Of a DNA stretch of 56,822 nucleotides, positions 35,931 to 49,545 are shown one piece after another. Under the pieces are notes generated by a model. That model saw only the letters and a program-made list of their open reading frames with translations, searched no databases and was not told the origin of the DNA. The stretch comes from Trachelipus rathkii (lineage: Eukaryota > Arthropoda > Malacostraca > Isopoda > Trachelipodidae). The translations under genes were made by a program, and so were the position numbers. Each line of letters opens with the position of its first letter. The first letter of the stretch is position 1. The DNA lies in NCBI GenBank assembly GCA_015478945.1, contig JABUQX010059988.1, positions 1 to 56,822 on the forward strand, read 5' to 3'.

Positions 35931-38340
35931 TAATTAATGCTTAGAATGATTTAATTAGTATTATTTAGTACGTCTCTAAATTATATAATGAATAATTAAC
36001 GTAAGAAAAAAACATGATCCGCAATTAAATATCTGGCAAAAAAAAAAAACAAGAGTCATAAAATAAGATCGCTAATTTATTGATTCACTCTACCATAAAG
36101 TATATCTACAACAAATATAGATTTTTGTCCATTTATGTTTTATAATTATAATTTTTTTATGAACGGAAATTATCTATTTAATCTCTAATGTGGAGAAATT
36201 TTATAACAAGGACTCAACAAAAACAAATATGCTTCATCTACCTTTTCGCTGCTAAAGCATATTGTTATTTGATATTGTATGTTCTTTTTCTTTTTTTTTT
36301 TTTTTTTTTTTTTTTTATTTTGCTTATGTTTTTATATTTTATAAGCACTAAAATTGAACCAGCATTCCAGCAATGTATTGCGTTTTACTGTAGCATTAGT
36401 GACCACATTCAAAATGAAGTTTCTTTTAATTGTATCACAATTTTAATATGGCAATCTGCGAGATATCCCCATGACTAACCTTAAATATGCGGCGGGTTAG
36501 TGCATAGTATATCCGCAATTGGCGGAGAATGTGGAATAAATTATGCGTAGAATCACCTGATTGCACCCCTCATTGAATTATATATTAATTATACTTATTA
36601 AGTATTAATTAATATTATATAATATATATATATTAATATATTAGTTTAATATATATACTATATATCATATTTACTATATATATAGTAATCTATTATAATA
36701 TTTATTATAATATGATCATGATATAATATGATAATATGATATTATATATATATATTAAGTATAATAATATAAATATATTAATATATGGTCATATAGTATC
36801 ACCTCCTCAGATTAGTACTCTGGATCCCTGTATAGAATAATATAAAAAAAATCACTATATGTATTATATACTATTACGTAAAAATTGAATAATCATTTTT
36901 GAAATCAAGTACGCACATTAGATATGGAGATAGAAAAAGAATAAGAAATATTAGAATAATATCTACTAAATGATTAATTGCTAGTATCATGTACTACTAA
37001 TATATAAATAATTCTATGTATATATATTTATAATTTAATTATAATATAATTTATTATTAATTATTATTATATTTAATTTATTATTTTCATATTATATTTA
37101 TTAACTTGGATTATTCATATTATAAATATAGTTTATCATGTTAACGATAAATTCTTCTATACATCTTCTATATCTATCGTCCTCCAAAATTTTTTATACT
37201 AGTCAGTTCACCTATTAACATTACATTAAAGAGGCCAGCAGAGCAATAGTTATTCTGTATGTATGTACAAAGAGTAGTAAAGATGAGCGGAAACGATACG
37301 ACAGCGAGACACAGAGAGAGAGAGAGCACGGAAGGCAAGATCGAAGATGAAGAAGAGTAGAAGGAGAGAGACGAGAGAGGTAGAATGGCATTGCAGAGGA
37401 GTTCTGTAAATTTTTATGTATAGTGAGAACTATAGCTGAACCTATAATATAAACCTTAACACTTAGTTATATACAATTATTAATTATTTTATTTAAATTT
37501 ATATAAATTAATATACATTTTAATTTATTATTTTTAATTTTTATATATATTTTTGCCATTTATTATTTTATAAGGTATTATTCCCCCACTATAGTAATTG
37601 AAAAGGATATCAAGAATATCATAATGTTTTTTTTATATTATGGGTAATTATATTATATATAATCGTTTACTAATAGTAAGTATATTTGTAAACGTATAAG
37701 AATTATATTATAATATATATATTATATTATATATATATATATATATATATAATTATAAATCTCTCTATTATGAGTGGTTAATGATCAACAAAAACCTACA
37801 TAACATAATAAATTTATCTAGAGATATATATAATAATATATAATAATTTATGCAATAATATATCCTTAGCATATAATGAAAATTTGGCAACCTCATAACA
37901 GCCGCTTCTTGAAAAACCAGTAAGAAAATAATTAAAATAACTAAAAAATACACTCAATTTTGAATTTGTTTTAGTGTTATAATTGAGCCTATCATTCTAG
38001 ATTATATTACATTTCTACTATTAAATACTACTGAAAGTAATTTAATTAAATTATCCAGAACTTAACCTTTTAACACTGTACAAACTTTATGAAAACGCCA
38101 ACAGAAACATTCACAAAAGATGAAAAAGAAGGAGTTTTATTTAGACTTGGAACTGATAAAAAACCGAACTAGTTGTCTTAGTATTTTCAATATAAATCAT
38201 GAGGTGCTCAAATAAATCACTAATAGAAAATCAAAATTTTATCCTTTCTTTGAGCCTTTGTCACTAGGAATAATAACATAACGCGCCTAACATAGTAAGA
38301 TTACGTAAAAGTCAGTTTAAATAGTTTTTTTTAAAGAGAA
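35931..38340. other. AT-rich stretch, no gene
   Basis: Contains a 26-T run (36291-36316), a TA block (36590-36790), a GA-rich tract (about 37303-37380) and a TA block (37700-37750). The 96-codon frame at 36188-36478 is built around poly-T (poly-Phe) and is not a gene. Confidence 0.5.
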
Positions 38341-38609
38341 TGCATTGGTGGATGTTAATATTACGTTGAGGGCACCGTGAAACTGGCTAGAGGAGATGTG
38401 TCCATTTACAAAAATATTTAATTATTTAGCTAGATATCAGGCAAGAAATAAGCAGTTCGCTGCCAGAAGTTTATCAAAATTGAGTCATAGGTCTCGTAAC
38501 ATATTATTAATTTAGACGTATTATTTTCAATAAAATGTATTAATAATTTTAATTATTTTATTAACTAAAATTAATATATAATATTTTTTTTCTTTTCCGT
38601 ACTATTAAT

Positions 38610-38850
38610 ATATATATATTATTATCATATACTATTAATTATACTATATATTAATATAATTATATATATATTATATATATATAATAGTATATAAATATAA
38701 TATATAATATAATATCTATATATTAAATATATAATTCTATATTAATTATAGTATAATATTAGTAATATATAATTAACTTATATATATATTAATTAATATA
38801 TTATATATATATATTAATATATATTATATGATTATAATATAATATGTCAA
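38610..38850. repeat. (TA)n array
   Basis: Interrupted TA tract in the first unit of the duplication described at 38860-39480. Confidence 0.85.
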
Positions 38851-38859
38851 TGCCATGGG

Positions 38860-39480
38860 TCCAGTTTCAGATCTGACTATTAACAATTTCATACTAATAA
38901 CTAGCTCTGACTCTGATCCACATTCTGCTGTTCTTGAATGGAAGTTACCAAAGAATATGTTTCAATATTAATGAAATAGTTCTTGGTCTAATTTGGCATT
39001 ATCTAACATTCTGTAAAGTACAAATTTTACTTCACCAAGACAAATTTATGGAGGAACGTTTCAAACTGCAGCGTAAGATGAAATTAATCTGAAACAGTAT
39101 TCACTCTCATTAATTTTATTATACTAATTAGTAATTATTTATTAAAATCAATTAATAATAAAATAACTATTTATTATATTTCTTTTTCGGACATTAATAT
39201 ATATATATATACTATAAATCAGTATATTTTTAATATATATATATAGTATACATAGAAATAGCGTGTACCTAATCTATTTATATAAATATTATAATATATA
39301 TAATTTAATATATAATAAATTATAATATTAATATACTATATCTATATATAAATATATTATATAACTAATATATATATATACATATATCAATCCGGGGTAA
39401 TATATTATGGTTATTTGCCCAATGGTCACATTTCAGATCGACTGAATAAATTTATAATTAACAGCTCTGGACACTGTGAT
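38860..39480 (+). repeat. Imperfect direct duplication (two copies about 540 bp apart)
   Basis: The block at 38862-38930 (TGCCATGGGTCCAGTTTCAG, then ATCTGACTATTAACAATTT, then AGCTCTGACTCTGATCC) is matched at 39416-39485. There it reads TGCCCAATGGTCACATTTCA, then GATCGACTGAATAAATTT, then CAGCTCTGGACACTGTGATC. Both copies are preceded by a TTTCTTTTTC-GGAC/CGTAC-like motif and a TA array. The duplicated unit may therefore be nearly 600 bp. Confidence 0.6.
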
Positions 39481-39734
39481 CCGGGCGAATCGTTCGGTTT
39501 TTTAGGACGAGAATAGCCTTTATCTCAAGTAGATCTATTACATTAGAATTGCTTGCGATATCCCAAATTCTACAATATCTACCGCAAACGTCTCTTGGAA
39601 TCAGATATCTGTCTTATCACTAGGACATTTCTGTAGCATATTTTTCTCACAATACAACAAGCCATATGGAAAATATGCCTACCCTCGGTAATATATTCAC
39701 AAGCATATTCTAGAGGATGAGACCCCCAAATCAC

Positions 39735-39765
39735 TCCCCCCCCCCGCCCCCCGGGAATGTGTGTG
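39735..39765 (+). repeat. Poly-C rich patch
   Basis: A run of ten C followed by GCCCCCCGGG. It is unusual in this AT-rich region and prone to sequencing error. Confidence 0.6.
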
Positions 39766-39985
39766 TTACGTACATATCTAGAAACTAGTATGAGAACTAT
39801 GCTGAGCATATCATGTGTATTGGTGCATTTATTTTAATCAAAGTGATGTTGAGCTGATTTATTTAACGTAGCGGGTCTAACCACTGCTGGTCATAAAGCA
39901 CCGTGTTGGGGGAGCGAGAGAAGAAATTATACATGTATTATTTTGAGTTTCTGTTTTTATTCAAAGTTAAATAAAGCTCATTTAG

Positions 39986-40480
39986 ACCCAGTTTGAAGGG
40001 GTCCAACTGCTATTGTATTATATTTATTTCGAGTGTAGAAGATGGTTTATTACCTTATTTGTGTGGTGAATTATGTATTATCCTCATATTCTTATTTAAA
40101 TTAAATATATATTCACTCTTATTATTCACTTATTATTATCATAGTATAATTATTATTATTATTAATAATATTATTCAAATTTTATTTTAATTAATTTATA
40201 TAATTTTAAAATATTATTATATTTACTAATTATAATCATATTATTATTATTATGTTAATTAATTATTATTTGATTTATTTGTTCTTATATAATATAATTT
40301 ATTATTAAATTTAATTATTATTTTATAGTACTTATATATAATAACGATAATTATTATATAATATATATTTTATTATCATAAATGAGGTGAGATAAATATA
40401 ATTATAATATTATATTATTATTATCATTTGAAATATATAATATAATTAACTGTATTATTGATTATCCATCACATTCATCG
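39986..40480. other. AT-rich stretch with ATT-type tracts
   Basis: Short ATT/TTA tracts and no gene. The 65-codon frame 39993-40190 runs into poly-Ile/Tyr low complexity. Confidence 0.5.
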
Positions 40481-40489
40481 CGCAAAATT

Positions 40490-40693
40490 GCCACACGTCA
40501 AGAGCATCATACCAAAAGCTTAGGAGCAGAGGCAAGGAACAAGCAGCAAGCAGCTGGAGCACAGCAGCAGCAGCAGCAGCAGCAAGAACAACACATGGAT
40601 TTTACTATGCACATATTACAACAAGAGCAAAAAACAAAAACAACAAACATAAACGCAGCACGTCAGCAGAACACTATGCACATGTACTATTAA
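40490..40693 (+). pseudogene. Gln-rich open frame around a CAG tract
   Basis: A (CAG)7 tract at 40562-40583 lies in a frame that stays open through the block: KQQAAGAQQQQQQQQEQ, then HMDFTMHILQQEQKTKT, ending with YY and a stop at about 40693. Gln-rich segments of this kind occur in gag proteins of LTR elements and in many regulators. Nothing diagnostic flanks it, so the class is open. Most of the segment is A- and C-rich, unlike its neighbours. Confidence 0.25.
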
Positions 40694-40999
40694 TACCCCT
40701 ATTTTCTTATCTTCATTTTGCAAAATATGTTATATTTTCAATGCTAACATATTACACCGCACTTTTATATACAACATCTAACGCAATATCATCACATTTT
40801 ATCTTAATCATGTACTATTTTATTATAATTTATATTATAATATCATTATTATTAAATTAATTATGTTATATATATATCTTAGTAATTATTAATTATGTGT
40901 TTTAGTATTAACCAGTTTAAAAAAATAAGTTTTTTCTGAAATATTTTTCATTGTCTATTATTATATAAAAAAAATTTATTTCAATATTAATTAATTAAT

Positions 41000-41280
41000 A
41001 TTAATGTGAATTGTTATTATTATTATTATTATTATATTAGTTAGTTATTGATTATTATTTATTATTATTTATTGATTACTTATACATTAAGAAATTTTAT
41101 TTATTATTATGAATATATTACATCTATTTAGGTATGGTCCCATTTATTTACTACTACCTCATCCATAATAATTAGTTATTATTTATTATTATTATATTAA
41201 TTATTATGATTAATTCATATTATTATTATTATTACATTATTATTATTATTATTTACTTATAATTAAATTTAATTTGTAAT
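41000..41280. repeat. (ATT)n microsatellite region
   Basis: Several TTA/ATT runs, the longest at about 41012-41035 and 41217-41253. Confidence 0.8.
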
Positions 41281-41287
41281 TATAGGT

Positions 41288-41326
41288 GTTGAGTAGAGTT
41301 GAGTTGAGTGGAGTTGAGTTGAGTTA
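41288..41326 (+). repeat. (GAGTT)n pentanucleotide repeat
   Basis: About seven imperfect GAGTT/GAGTG units in tandem. Confidence 0.85.
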
Positions 41327-41844
41327 ATAAAGGTCCAAAAAAGATTTATAAAATTGCTAGAACACTTTTAAACAATAGCAACAGCTACAACCAAACCAGC
41401 AACAAACAACAAAACAAAAATCGTAATTAAACAATACTAAAGGACACCTAGTTGCGACTAAGAAACAGTACCAACACAAACTTCCTACTATTGCCAGTCA
41501 TTAAAAGCCTAACATACTCAACTGTATACACTGAAAAAAAAAATATTTAAAATCTGGTACATAAGCCATCGGCGCCCTTGAGTGTGCGCATTCTATCTGA
41601 GGTTATAATATCGTTCAAAAGCTCAATACGAGAGATGTAACAAGACGTATAGAAAGAAAAATCGCTTCACTCCTGTACTTTACTACGACGAGCGACCAAC
41701 AATCTACATCCCAACAAACCAACAATCTATGTATTTAAAATTTATATTCTATATTTCAATTTTATATAGTAATTATTATTATTATTGATATATATCTTTT
41801 GCTTAAAATGTATAGGATTATTTTTTATTAGCAGCTATAATATC

Positions 41845-41880
<36 letters not shown>

Positions 41881-43490
41881 CTTATTATTACTTAAATTTA
41901 TTTTATATTTAAATAATAATTTTTTTATTAAATATAAAAAACTAATATATAATTAATTATAATAATCTAATTATAATTCTTCTTCACTCTATTATTATTA
42001 TTAGTGATGTATTATATATTATCTCTCTTGATATAATTATTACTTAATAATATAATAATTAATATAACTTATGTATGATTATATTAATCTACTATACTAA
42101 TTATGTGTGAATTGTAATATGAATAAAAAATAATTAATTTTATTTTATTTTTATTTTTCTTATAATTTTAACTCATATTTTTATTAATTCATTGATTACT
42201 ATTATTATTCATCCTATTGAGTTACCTTCGAATCTCATTTAACATTTTATATATAACCCCACGACTGCCGGATTATGACCCACAGGACTACCCGTGATCA
42301 TATACATTTCACTCTCTCGCTGTGAGCGATTCTAACTCTTTCTCACACAGAGTAACACCTATAGAATATATTATATCCGAGTGAGGTATCTCGTATACTG
42401 ATCCCGGTACTATAATATTATCCGTAATTAGCACGGTACCCATCCCTAATATAATATTAATATATATATATACTAGTTATAATATATATATACTATATTA
42501 TTAAGCTATTTATATATAATATATATATTAAATCATTATATATAAAATATAATACTATTATATATATATATATATATAATATATATATTAATATTATTAT
42601 TATACTATTTATAGTAATATCATATTATATTATATTATAATTACTATATATATATATTTATAATTATATATTAATATTAATATATATTAATATACATATA
42701 TATATATAGCATTTTTACTTATATATTCCATTTTTTTATATATCAATTACATTAATATTTAAACAACATTTATATAACATCATATAAATACCCATGTTTT
42801 TATTTAATATATTAATATTTAACAATTATAAATTATGCTCTTATTAAATATATATATTTATATCACCCTTGGTTTATTTATATGTTAAACATATCATCTA
42901 AACAAGTAAAATATTATTTTTAATTTATAATGTATAATTTTATAACGTATTTTCACCTTCAATATATTATAGTATGCGATAAAAACATTATAGTAATATT
43001 ATTTCTATCATGTTTAATACTTAAGTAATATTATAACACAACGCTTCTTTCATAATGATATACTGATTACTACGTAACAATAATAATTTACTTACTACTT
43101 CCAATAACTAATATCAATCCCACAACATTAAACTACTGTACTAACAACCTTTTTTTATGAGGAATAATTACTGAGCTTTCGCATGACAACAATTTACTAT
43201 ACTATTTCAACTACTACTCAACTAGTGGATCTACTTTTTTCACCATCATATACTTTTAAATTTCAATCAAAGAGTTTTTAACATTGAGACATATTAATTG
43301 TTTCATACTACCCTACCTATCACATTATACAAAGTATCACTATTATTATTAATATACCTACCATTCTACATAACTCATAATTTATTTATACTATTTTTAT
43401 TAACGAAATTTTTCGTAAAGAAATTTCGTATAATAATCTTAATATGACGCAAGTGAACTATAAATATACTATTGGTAAAACATAACATCT
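41327..43490. other. AT-rich stretch, no gene
   Basis: An (ATT)n run at about 41848-41882, TA blocks at about 42450-42710, and a GC-richer segment at 42260-42440. A perfect 9-bp hairpin, ACGAAATTT against AAATTTCGT, lies at 43403-43429. No gene is recognised. Confidence 0.5.
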
Positions 43491-43494
43491 AGAA

Positions 43495-44024
43495 CACTGT
43501 AATCCACGAAGAAAGACAGAGAAGATGAAGCAGAGATGAGAGAGAGAGAGAGTAGAGAAAAGTAGAGAGAGAGAGTGAGATTGAGTATGAAGATGAGCAC
43601 GAGGAGATAGAGAGAGATCGAAGCAAGAGAGGAGGAGACTATGAGGAACGCGAGAAAAGTATGATGGGGTGAAGAAAGAGAGAAATTAAAATCGGTCGGA
43701 TTGTAGAGACAGGCGAGGGGGTAATGTTTAGGGAGCGATAAGCACCGAAGAAACGTATGAGGCAGATAAAGAGACACAGAAAATACGAGAGAAAGGAGGG
43801 GGGAAGGGGAGGGGTGGGTGGGAGCTGGGAAATCGGAAAAAAAAACAAAAAATTTTTCTTCAAGAAAATTGTGTGAAAAAAAGTGAAGTTGCTTTTGTAA
43901 AACTTTGATGGTAGATATAGGACTACGATAGATTGAGATACGATATGCAACTCAGTATAAGATCTGCAAAGTATTTATTGGTTACTTTTAGCGTTCTCAC
44001 CAGTAATAAATTATTTTAAAGATA

Positions 44025-44060
<36 letters not shown>

Positions 44061-44155
44061 AGAAGAGAGCGAAAGAGAGAGAGAGAGGACGTAGAGAGAG
44101 AAAGAGAGAGAGAGGAGAGAGAGTAGAAATAAGAGAGAGAGAGAGCGCGGGAATC
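43495..44155 (+). repeat. (GA)n-rich purine region
   Basis: Interrupted GA tracts at about 43500-43660 and 44028-44155 with purine-rich sequence between. The minus-strand frames here are Ser/Leu low complexity. The second tract abuts the 3' end of retroelement copy 2. Confidence 0.85.
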
Positions 44156-44249
44156 AAGTGATACCGTGTGCAATTGAACTTCCACTAATACATACTTATT
44201 ATCCATTCATTCTGCGAGCCCTACCACTTATCAATACCTCCGCTTCATT

Positions 44250-46760
44250 CTCATATTCTATCTCTCGCCAACTAGACATACTCTCCCTAATCTTAACTCA
44301 ATCCCCTCATTCACCTCCTCTCTTCCATATTCATTTATCGCATCTTATATTTCCATCCATCACACACTTCTCTCTTGGTGCTCCCCTTTATAATTATATC
44401 TCTCTAATTCACTTGCGTACCTTTACATTCCCTATATGAGTTTAATCTCACGAACCTCGGGGTCCAGGAGAACGTCGTGCCTAATCACGCACGGCCTCTG
44501 CTCCCCATTCCTCATCCAGATTCAAACCATCTTAACATTCCCACTATCGCGTAACCTTCTATTAGCATCAGAACCTATATCTATCCATCCACATCTCGGT
44601 CTGTCTTTATATAACCCCTATGCGAAGCCAAGCTTGCCATACCCATCCGGTACATCCTATTCTGATCCAATTGGGCTGAATTCCTAATCCCTTCCTCTAT
44701 TCTCTTAACTAAACACACCCACCAGAACTTGGTACACGCTACTCAGTAAACAACTCACGTTCTACTTCATACTACGAAACAATAAATTCACGTTTATTTA
44801 AGTCTTGCGGTCAGGTAGCCTACATTTCCCCTACCGCCCCTCTCAACCCCCATGTCTTCACCACTCCATAATTACCGGCGGTACACACGAAATTTTTTCA
44901 AACATGCTATCCTTTGGTTCTATCGTGAACTATAATTCACCGGAGCGCGGAGCCCTGCAAGGATTTTGATATCAATAATATATCCCTCTAGATTATGCCC
45001 AATCCCCGTCGCAAAAGGAAGTGGCTGACTACAGTCCCACAGCTAATTACCTTCGTCCGGCTACTCTATGATCGTATCGGACCCCTTCTTCCTTCATGTT
45101 CGTCGCCTCCCTTCGCGTGTAAACTCTCCAACGCATTGACGCATGAGAATTATCTGTTGCATGAAACACAACTTTACTTGCGTGTTTCACAGTACTCCAA
45201 TACACCCCTCTCCTCAATCTAAATCTCGATAACATCACATCGCTTCCTTGCATTGTTCAATTCTGATATTTTCCGCTCGTCTTCTCAAAGCAGGCTTAAT
45301 TACAATTATTGAAACCCAGTTGTAATAACTTGTATCTCTTACCGTAATAATATATAATTGTAAGCCACTATTATGTGTCCCCACAGAACTATTTATTTGC
45401 TATCTATCTCAATTGTGCGAGAGCACCCTACCTTTTCACAAATGGGCCATCCTGCAAATAAACATTACATTACACTTTCTTGTATAGTAGCTTCGGCATG
45501 CATACAATGTGAGTAGCATATGGCTGCTCTGATCTTTTATGTTTCCAGTAGCTCATCACTTCCAATCTGATTTTATACAACACCTTCACTATACATACCC
45601 ACAATAGTGAACATTTACACATTTCCCATCCCCCAACCTCTCACCCCCCTCATCATTCTCTTTTGCAAAACACCTCTCCAATATCACAATAAATTGAACC
45701 ATAGGCGCGGAGCGAGCAAGATTACAAATAAATCAACATCCTTGTCTCGAACCCTCTCTTACATCCAAACAAAATAACAAGGCAACTTTCCTAGCGTACC
45801 TTCTCAGGGCCTCTTCCATCTAAAATTACTCTCACACTAACAGTTCATTGCTATGGCCTATACAAAGGCCCTAATACCTTCTACTCTTTAAATTCTTACA
45901 CTATTCCCCTTACTTATCCATGTGTCCCTTTGACCGCATCCCTCTACATATTAATTAATTATCAGCCACCTGTACTTATTCATCTCTTAAATCATACTAT
46001 AAGCTTATCCTACTACAGATCAAAATAACTAACCTACATTTAAGTACTATTACCTTATATCCCTATTCACTTATTCTAAATATCTCTTTCTCGCCAATCA
46101 ATCTTGCATTGTGATACTTGAATCACACTGACTTTAATATAATATTTATAATACAACACTCAGCCTTGCCCATCCCTAATCCCTCTCCTATGGTTCCTAA
46201 TAAAAGCACCAACATGAATCCCTTCGGGGCGTATACTTTATCGCGTTGTGATATATTTCTCCCTATCATTCTCTATACCAACTACAAAGGGGTCGAGAAT
46301 AGTTTAATATTATACATATTTTTTAGACCACCTTTCTCGTGACCTACATCGCGCAATAGACAAATGAGACTATGTACATACTACTATAAAAATATACTTA
46401 ATTTTAGTTTAACTAATGAAGTTTCATTTTATCTATATCACTCTCCTATTTCTATCTTATATCCTTCCCCCTTTCCCCATTGATTTATACTATGTCGCAA
46501 CCAACAACCATCTACTACCTCTCTAATTTAAACTATGACATTCTATCTTCTTACAACTACCAACACTCATCTATACATTAATAAAAGGTTAGCTCCCCAC
46601 CTTTACATGTCCGCATTCCTTCCCCCACCCCCTGGCCTCTCCATCTGTAAAACAGTCCAACTTACTCCACTCCACTTTAAACTATTCTAGACCTGATGGA
46701 CCTTTCCTTTTTTTTTTTCCTTAAGTTATATATAACGCCCTAATACATAATCTTCCGATT
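44250..46760 (-). pseudogene. Reverse transcriptase of retrotransposon copy 2, heavily broken
   Basis: Read on the minus strand, V-stop-LARDRI near 44275 corresponds to the WLARDEWN segment of copy 1. FEKI at about 44905 and MLRWF-like codons at about 44540 follow the order of copy 1. The catalytic FADD box is not recognisable in its expected place (about 45560). Stops and frameshifts occur throughout. The plus-strand frames at 44158-45222 and 46118-46342, rich in Ser, Pro and Leu, are antisense shadows. Confidence 0.65.
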
Positions 46761-47279
46761 CATTTATGTATTTTCACATAATTTCTTCTCACTATTGCTC
46801 TGACTTTCACCGCTCCCAATTACAGCTACACACCTATCATATTGAAAAACCTTCATATTCTAATTCATCTATCACGAAATCTCATTACAATAATCCCTCT
46901 ATAAAATATACTTACGCCTAATAATACCCATGTACTTTCTCCCAGCGAGCCCTTGCTCCCTTTAAAAAAGGGGATTGTTACCGCGATGAAATTCGAGACG
47001 AAAAAACGATGGTTAATCGAGTTCTTTTTTTCGAAATTATTTCAAGGCAATAGCAGCGTCCTGCTTCCCCTCCACTAACCATGACGCATTTCCCCCATAA
47101 CCCAACTCACTTTTATATCTATCTCTCTTCTCTTATATCCGTCCCTCGTTCTCCTTCTTTTTTTTTGTAGTATTTCTTAATCTGACCTATAATTCCACAT
47201 TTATTGTGCTAAACCGCGTGTTCCAACAAAAATACATGTATCAGCTGTATTTCATACAAAGACCATTCCAAGTTGATTG

Positions 47280-47460
47280 TTCACATTTTCTCTCCCTTCG
47301 CCGCCTCCCCCGTTCTCACACCGGCGGCGCGGCTCTTTGTCTTCGCCTTGGCTCAGCAACACCGGTCTGAGAGTATCCTTCCGTCCCCCCCCGCCTCAAG
47401 CGCTCCCCCCTTGTTCTCGCCTCCGCTACGCCTCCCCCCCGCTTCAAAAAACATAATACA
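47280..47460. other. GC-rich island inside retrotransposon copy 2
   Basis: About 180 bp, clearly GC-rich (CGCCGCCTCCCCC, CCGGCGGCGCGG, poly-C runs). Nothing similar lies at the corresponding place in copy 1. It carries the 18-mer shared with 23152-23169. It is probably an insertion, though a local assembly error is possible. Confidence 0.5.
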
Positions 47461-48004
47461 TATATATTTACCACCTAACAATTATCACAATGGATAACAA
47501 ATGCCGCTTCTATTTTCTAATTTATTACAACACTTCTTTCTTTCACTCCTCATCCATGCAACTCTTGCGCATTCACCTTCTTTCCTTCTAACTTACTCTG
47601 CTTCACCACCCTTGGAGTTTTTACCTTTTTTCTAGCGCCCCCTATATACCTCCTCTGGCCTTCTTCCACAATATTGATGCAGTCTGCTTTTTGTGAGATG
47701 CGTCCGTCATCGCACTCCTCCCCCACCTCCGCTGAGAGTTCTGTCCGTCTGCACTTTTATCGTTCTGCCACCTATCCGTCCTATTTACACCGTTTCCCTA
47801 AACTCGCTCTTAACTAGCAAGTCGCGCCTCCCCTCCATCTAAGTTTTTCCAGGAAACCTTTCATCATACTCTTTTCAAAATATAATATCACGGTCATTTT
47901 TTAACCTTTCTCTAACCGCTCCGTTTAATCACTACTAGTACTATCTCACGCCCTACTGTATTAACAATCATTAATAGCAACTAATCTACAGCTAAATAGT
48001 GAAT

Positions 48005-48270
48005 CTAAAGTATATATAATATATTATATATATATATAATTAATAAATTATATATGAATATTATATTATTAATATCAATATATTATTATATTTATTAAAT
48101 TATATATATATTAATTATATATAATATATATATTATATATTAATATATAGTATATAATATATTAATATATTTATATATATATATGTAATAATTAATATAT
48201 ATTAATATTATAATATATTATATATATACTATATATAATATATAATCATATATATAGGATATATATATTT
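48005..48270. repeat. (TA)n array
   Basis: Interrupted TA tract at the truncated 5' edge of retroelement copy 2. Confidence 0.85.
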
Positions 48271-49545
48271 TATGAGATCCTAGTTCTATACAAAAAAATA
48301 CCACCTATTATTTGTAGTAGTTTCTATGTTAAATCAACACCCAAAATAGAGTAAGTATCTCCCCTACCACTTACATATCTATATTTTGTAGGTGCCAGTA
48401 CGCTGAAGTTCAACTATATTACTATAGAATTATATAGTAAATTATATATTATCGATAGAGGTAGGTATACAACTATAAATATAATAACGTAAATAATTTA
48501 TTCATATATAAATATATATATATATATATATTTACTATATCAGTCGAGATAAATATATATAAAACCAAAAAAATTACGACCAAAAAATAAACCTTTATCT
48601 ACATTATATACGATAACCGATTTAACGTTGTTGATATACTACAAAATAAATTAATATTTACGCCGATTAAAGTAGAGCGCATTTAAAATCCGATAAAATA
48701 AATACTCGAGATTAAAATTCCAATATTTTAATGTTAATTTAACAATTTAGTTATAATATTTAAAATAATAAATGTTTCTAATAATAAATAAATAATAACA
48801 ACGTATCAAATATATATTAGTAGTTTATTTTTGACCAGATAAATGATTAAATAGTAAAATAATAAATTTATTTAATATATCTATTTATAATCCCAAAATA
48901 ATTTATTATATAGATTAAAATATATATAATAATTTTCAGCTTTTTTAATCATTTAATACCAAAATATATGAGTAATTACTATATAAATATATCTGCGTAA
49001 AATAATTTTAGGAAAAAAATGCTTGTGGTCATTTAAATAGAACAGTGCTTATTTAATATATAATACACAAGTCATAACTTTGAGTAGATATCTTATAAAT
49101 AATTAAATCTTAATTTTTTTTTATCCGAATAAATACTGGTATTTGTGATACTCGTATGTTTATTTATATTAATAGAATAAAAATTATTTAACTTTTACTA
49201 ATTATTCTTTCTCGTTATTATTATATATATACTATATATATATAATATCGATTTATTCTAATATTAATAATGTAAAAATAGCCAATACAGAGATATAAAA
49301 CGGTAATCAAACATAGATAGTTTAAATGAGAAATTATAAAGTAGAACTTAATAATAATTTATATATAATCATAAATTATTTAATAAGTAATATATTAAAA
49401 CCTTTAAAAATTGGTATAATATTCAGCCTTTCTCTAGACTATATATCACATAGCAATTTGTAATGTTCACTAATGTATATTATATATACATATATTTATG
49501 CTGATTATAAGTGAATTAAAATAGTACTAAAATAATATATATACG
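48271..49545. other. AT-rich stretch, no gene
   Basis: AT-rich with short TA tracts (48505-48535, 49220-49250). No coding signal. Confidence 0.55.

Larger units (their letters stand above)
44145..47990 (-). mobile_element. APE-type non-LTR retrotransposon, copy 2 (decayed, expanded)
   Basis: Reverse-complement landmarks match copy 1 in order. A TTAAACGG-TTAGAGAAAG block lies at about 47925 (copy 1, 5058). An AACGCCCTAATA block after a poly-T-like run lies at about 46735 (copy 1, 5755-5766). A CTGCAAACACTCTCC-like block lies at about 45665 (copy 1, 6400-6416). ATGTTTGAAAAAATTT-GTGT-CC lies at about 44910 (copy 1, 6844). GAATGTTAAGATGGTTTGAA lies at about 44545 (copy 1, 7049). TTGGCGAGAGAT lies at about 44270 (copy 1, 7233). 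Landmarks are about 1.6 times further apart than in copy 1. It is truncated in the endonuclease at the TA array near 48005. Confidence 0.8.

Noticed and set aside
36188..36478. 96-codon open frame
   Set aside because: Built across a 26-T run giving poly-Phe; no domain, and expected by chance in AT-rich DNA.
43469..44206. Ser/Leu-rich minus-strand frames
   Set aside because: Translations of (GA)n tracts.
44158..45253. Several plus- and minus-strand frames of 68-93 codons
   Set aside because: They overlap retroelement copy 2. The plus-strand ones are antisense shadows rich in Ser, Pro and Leu.
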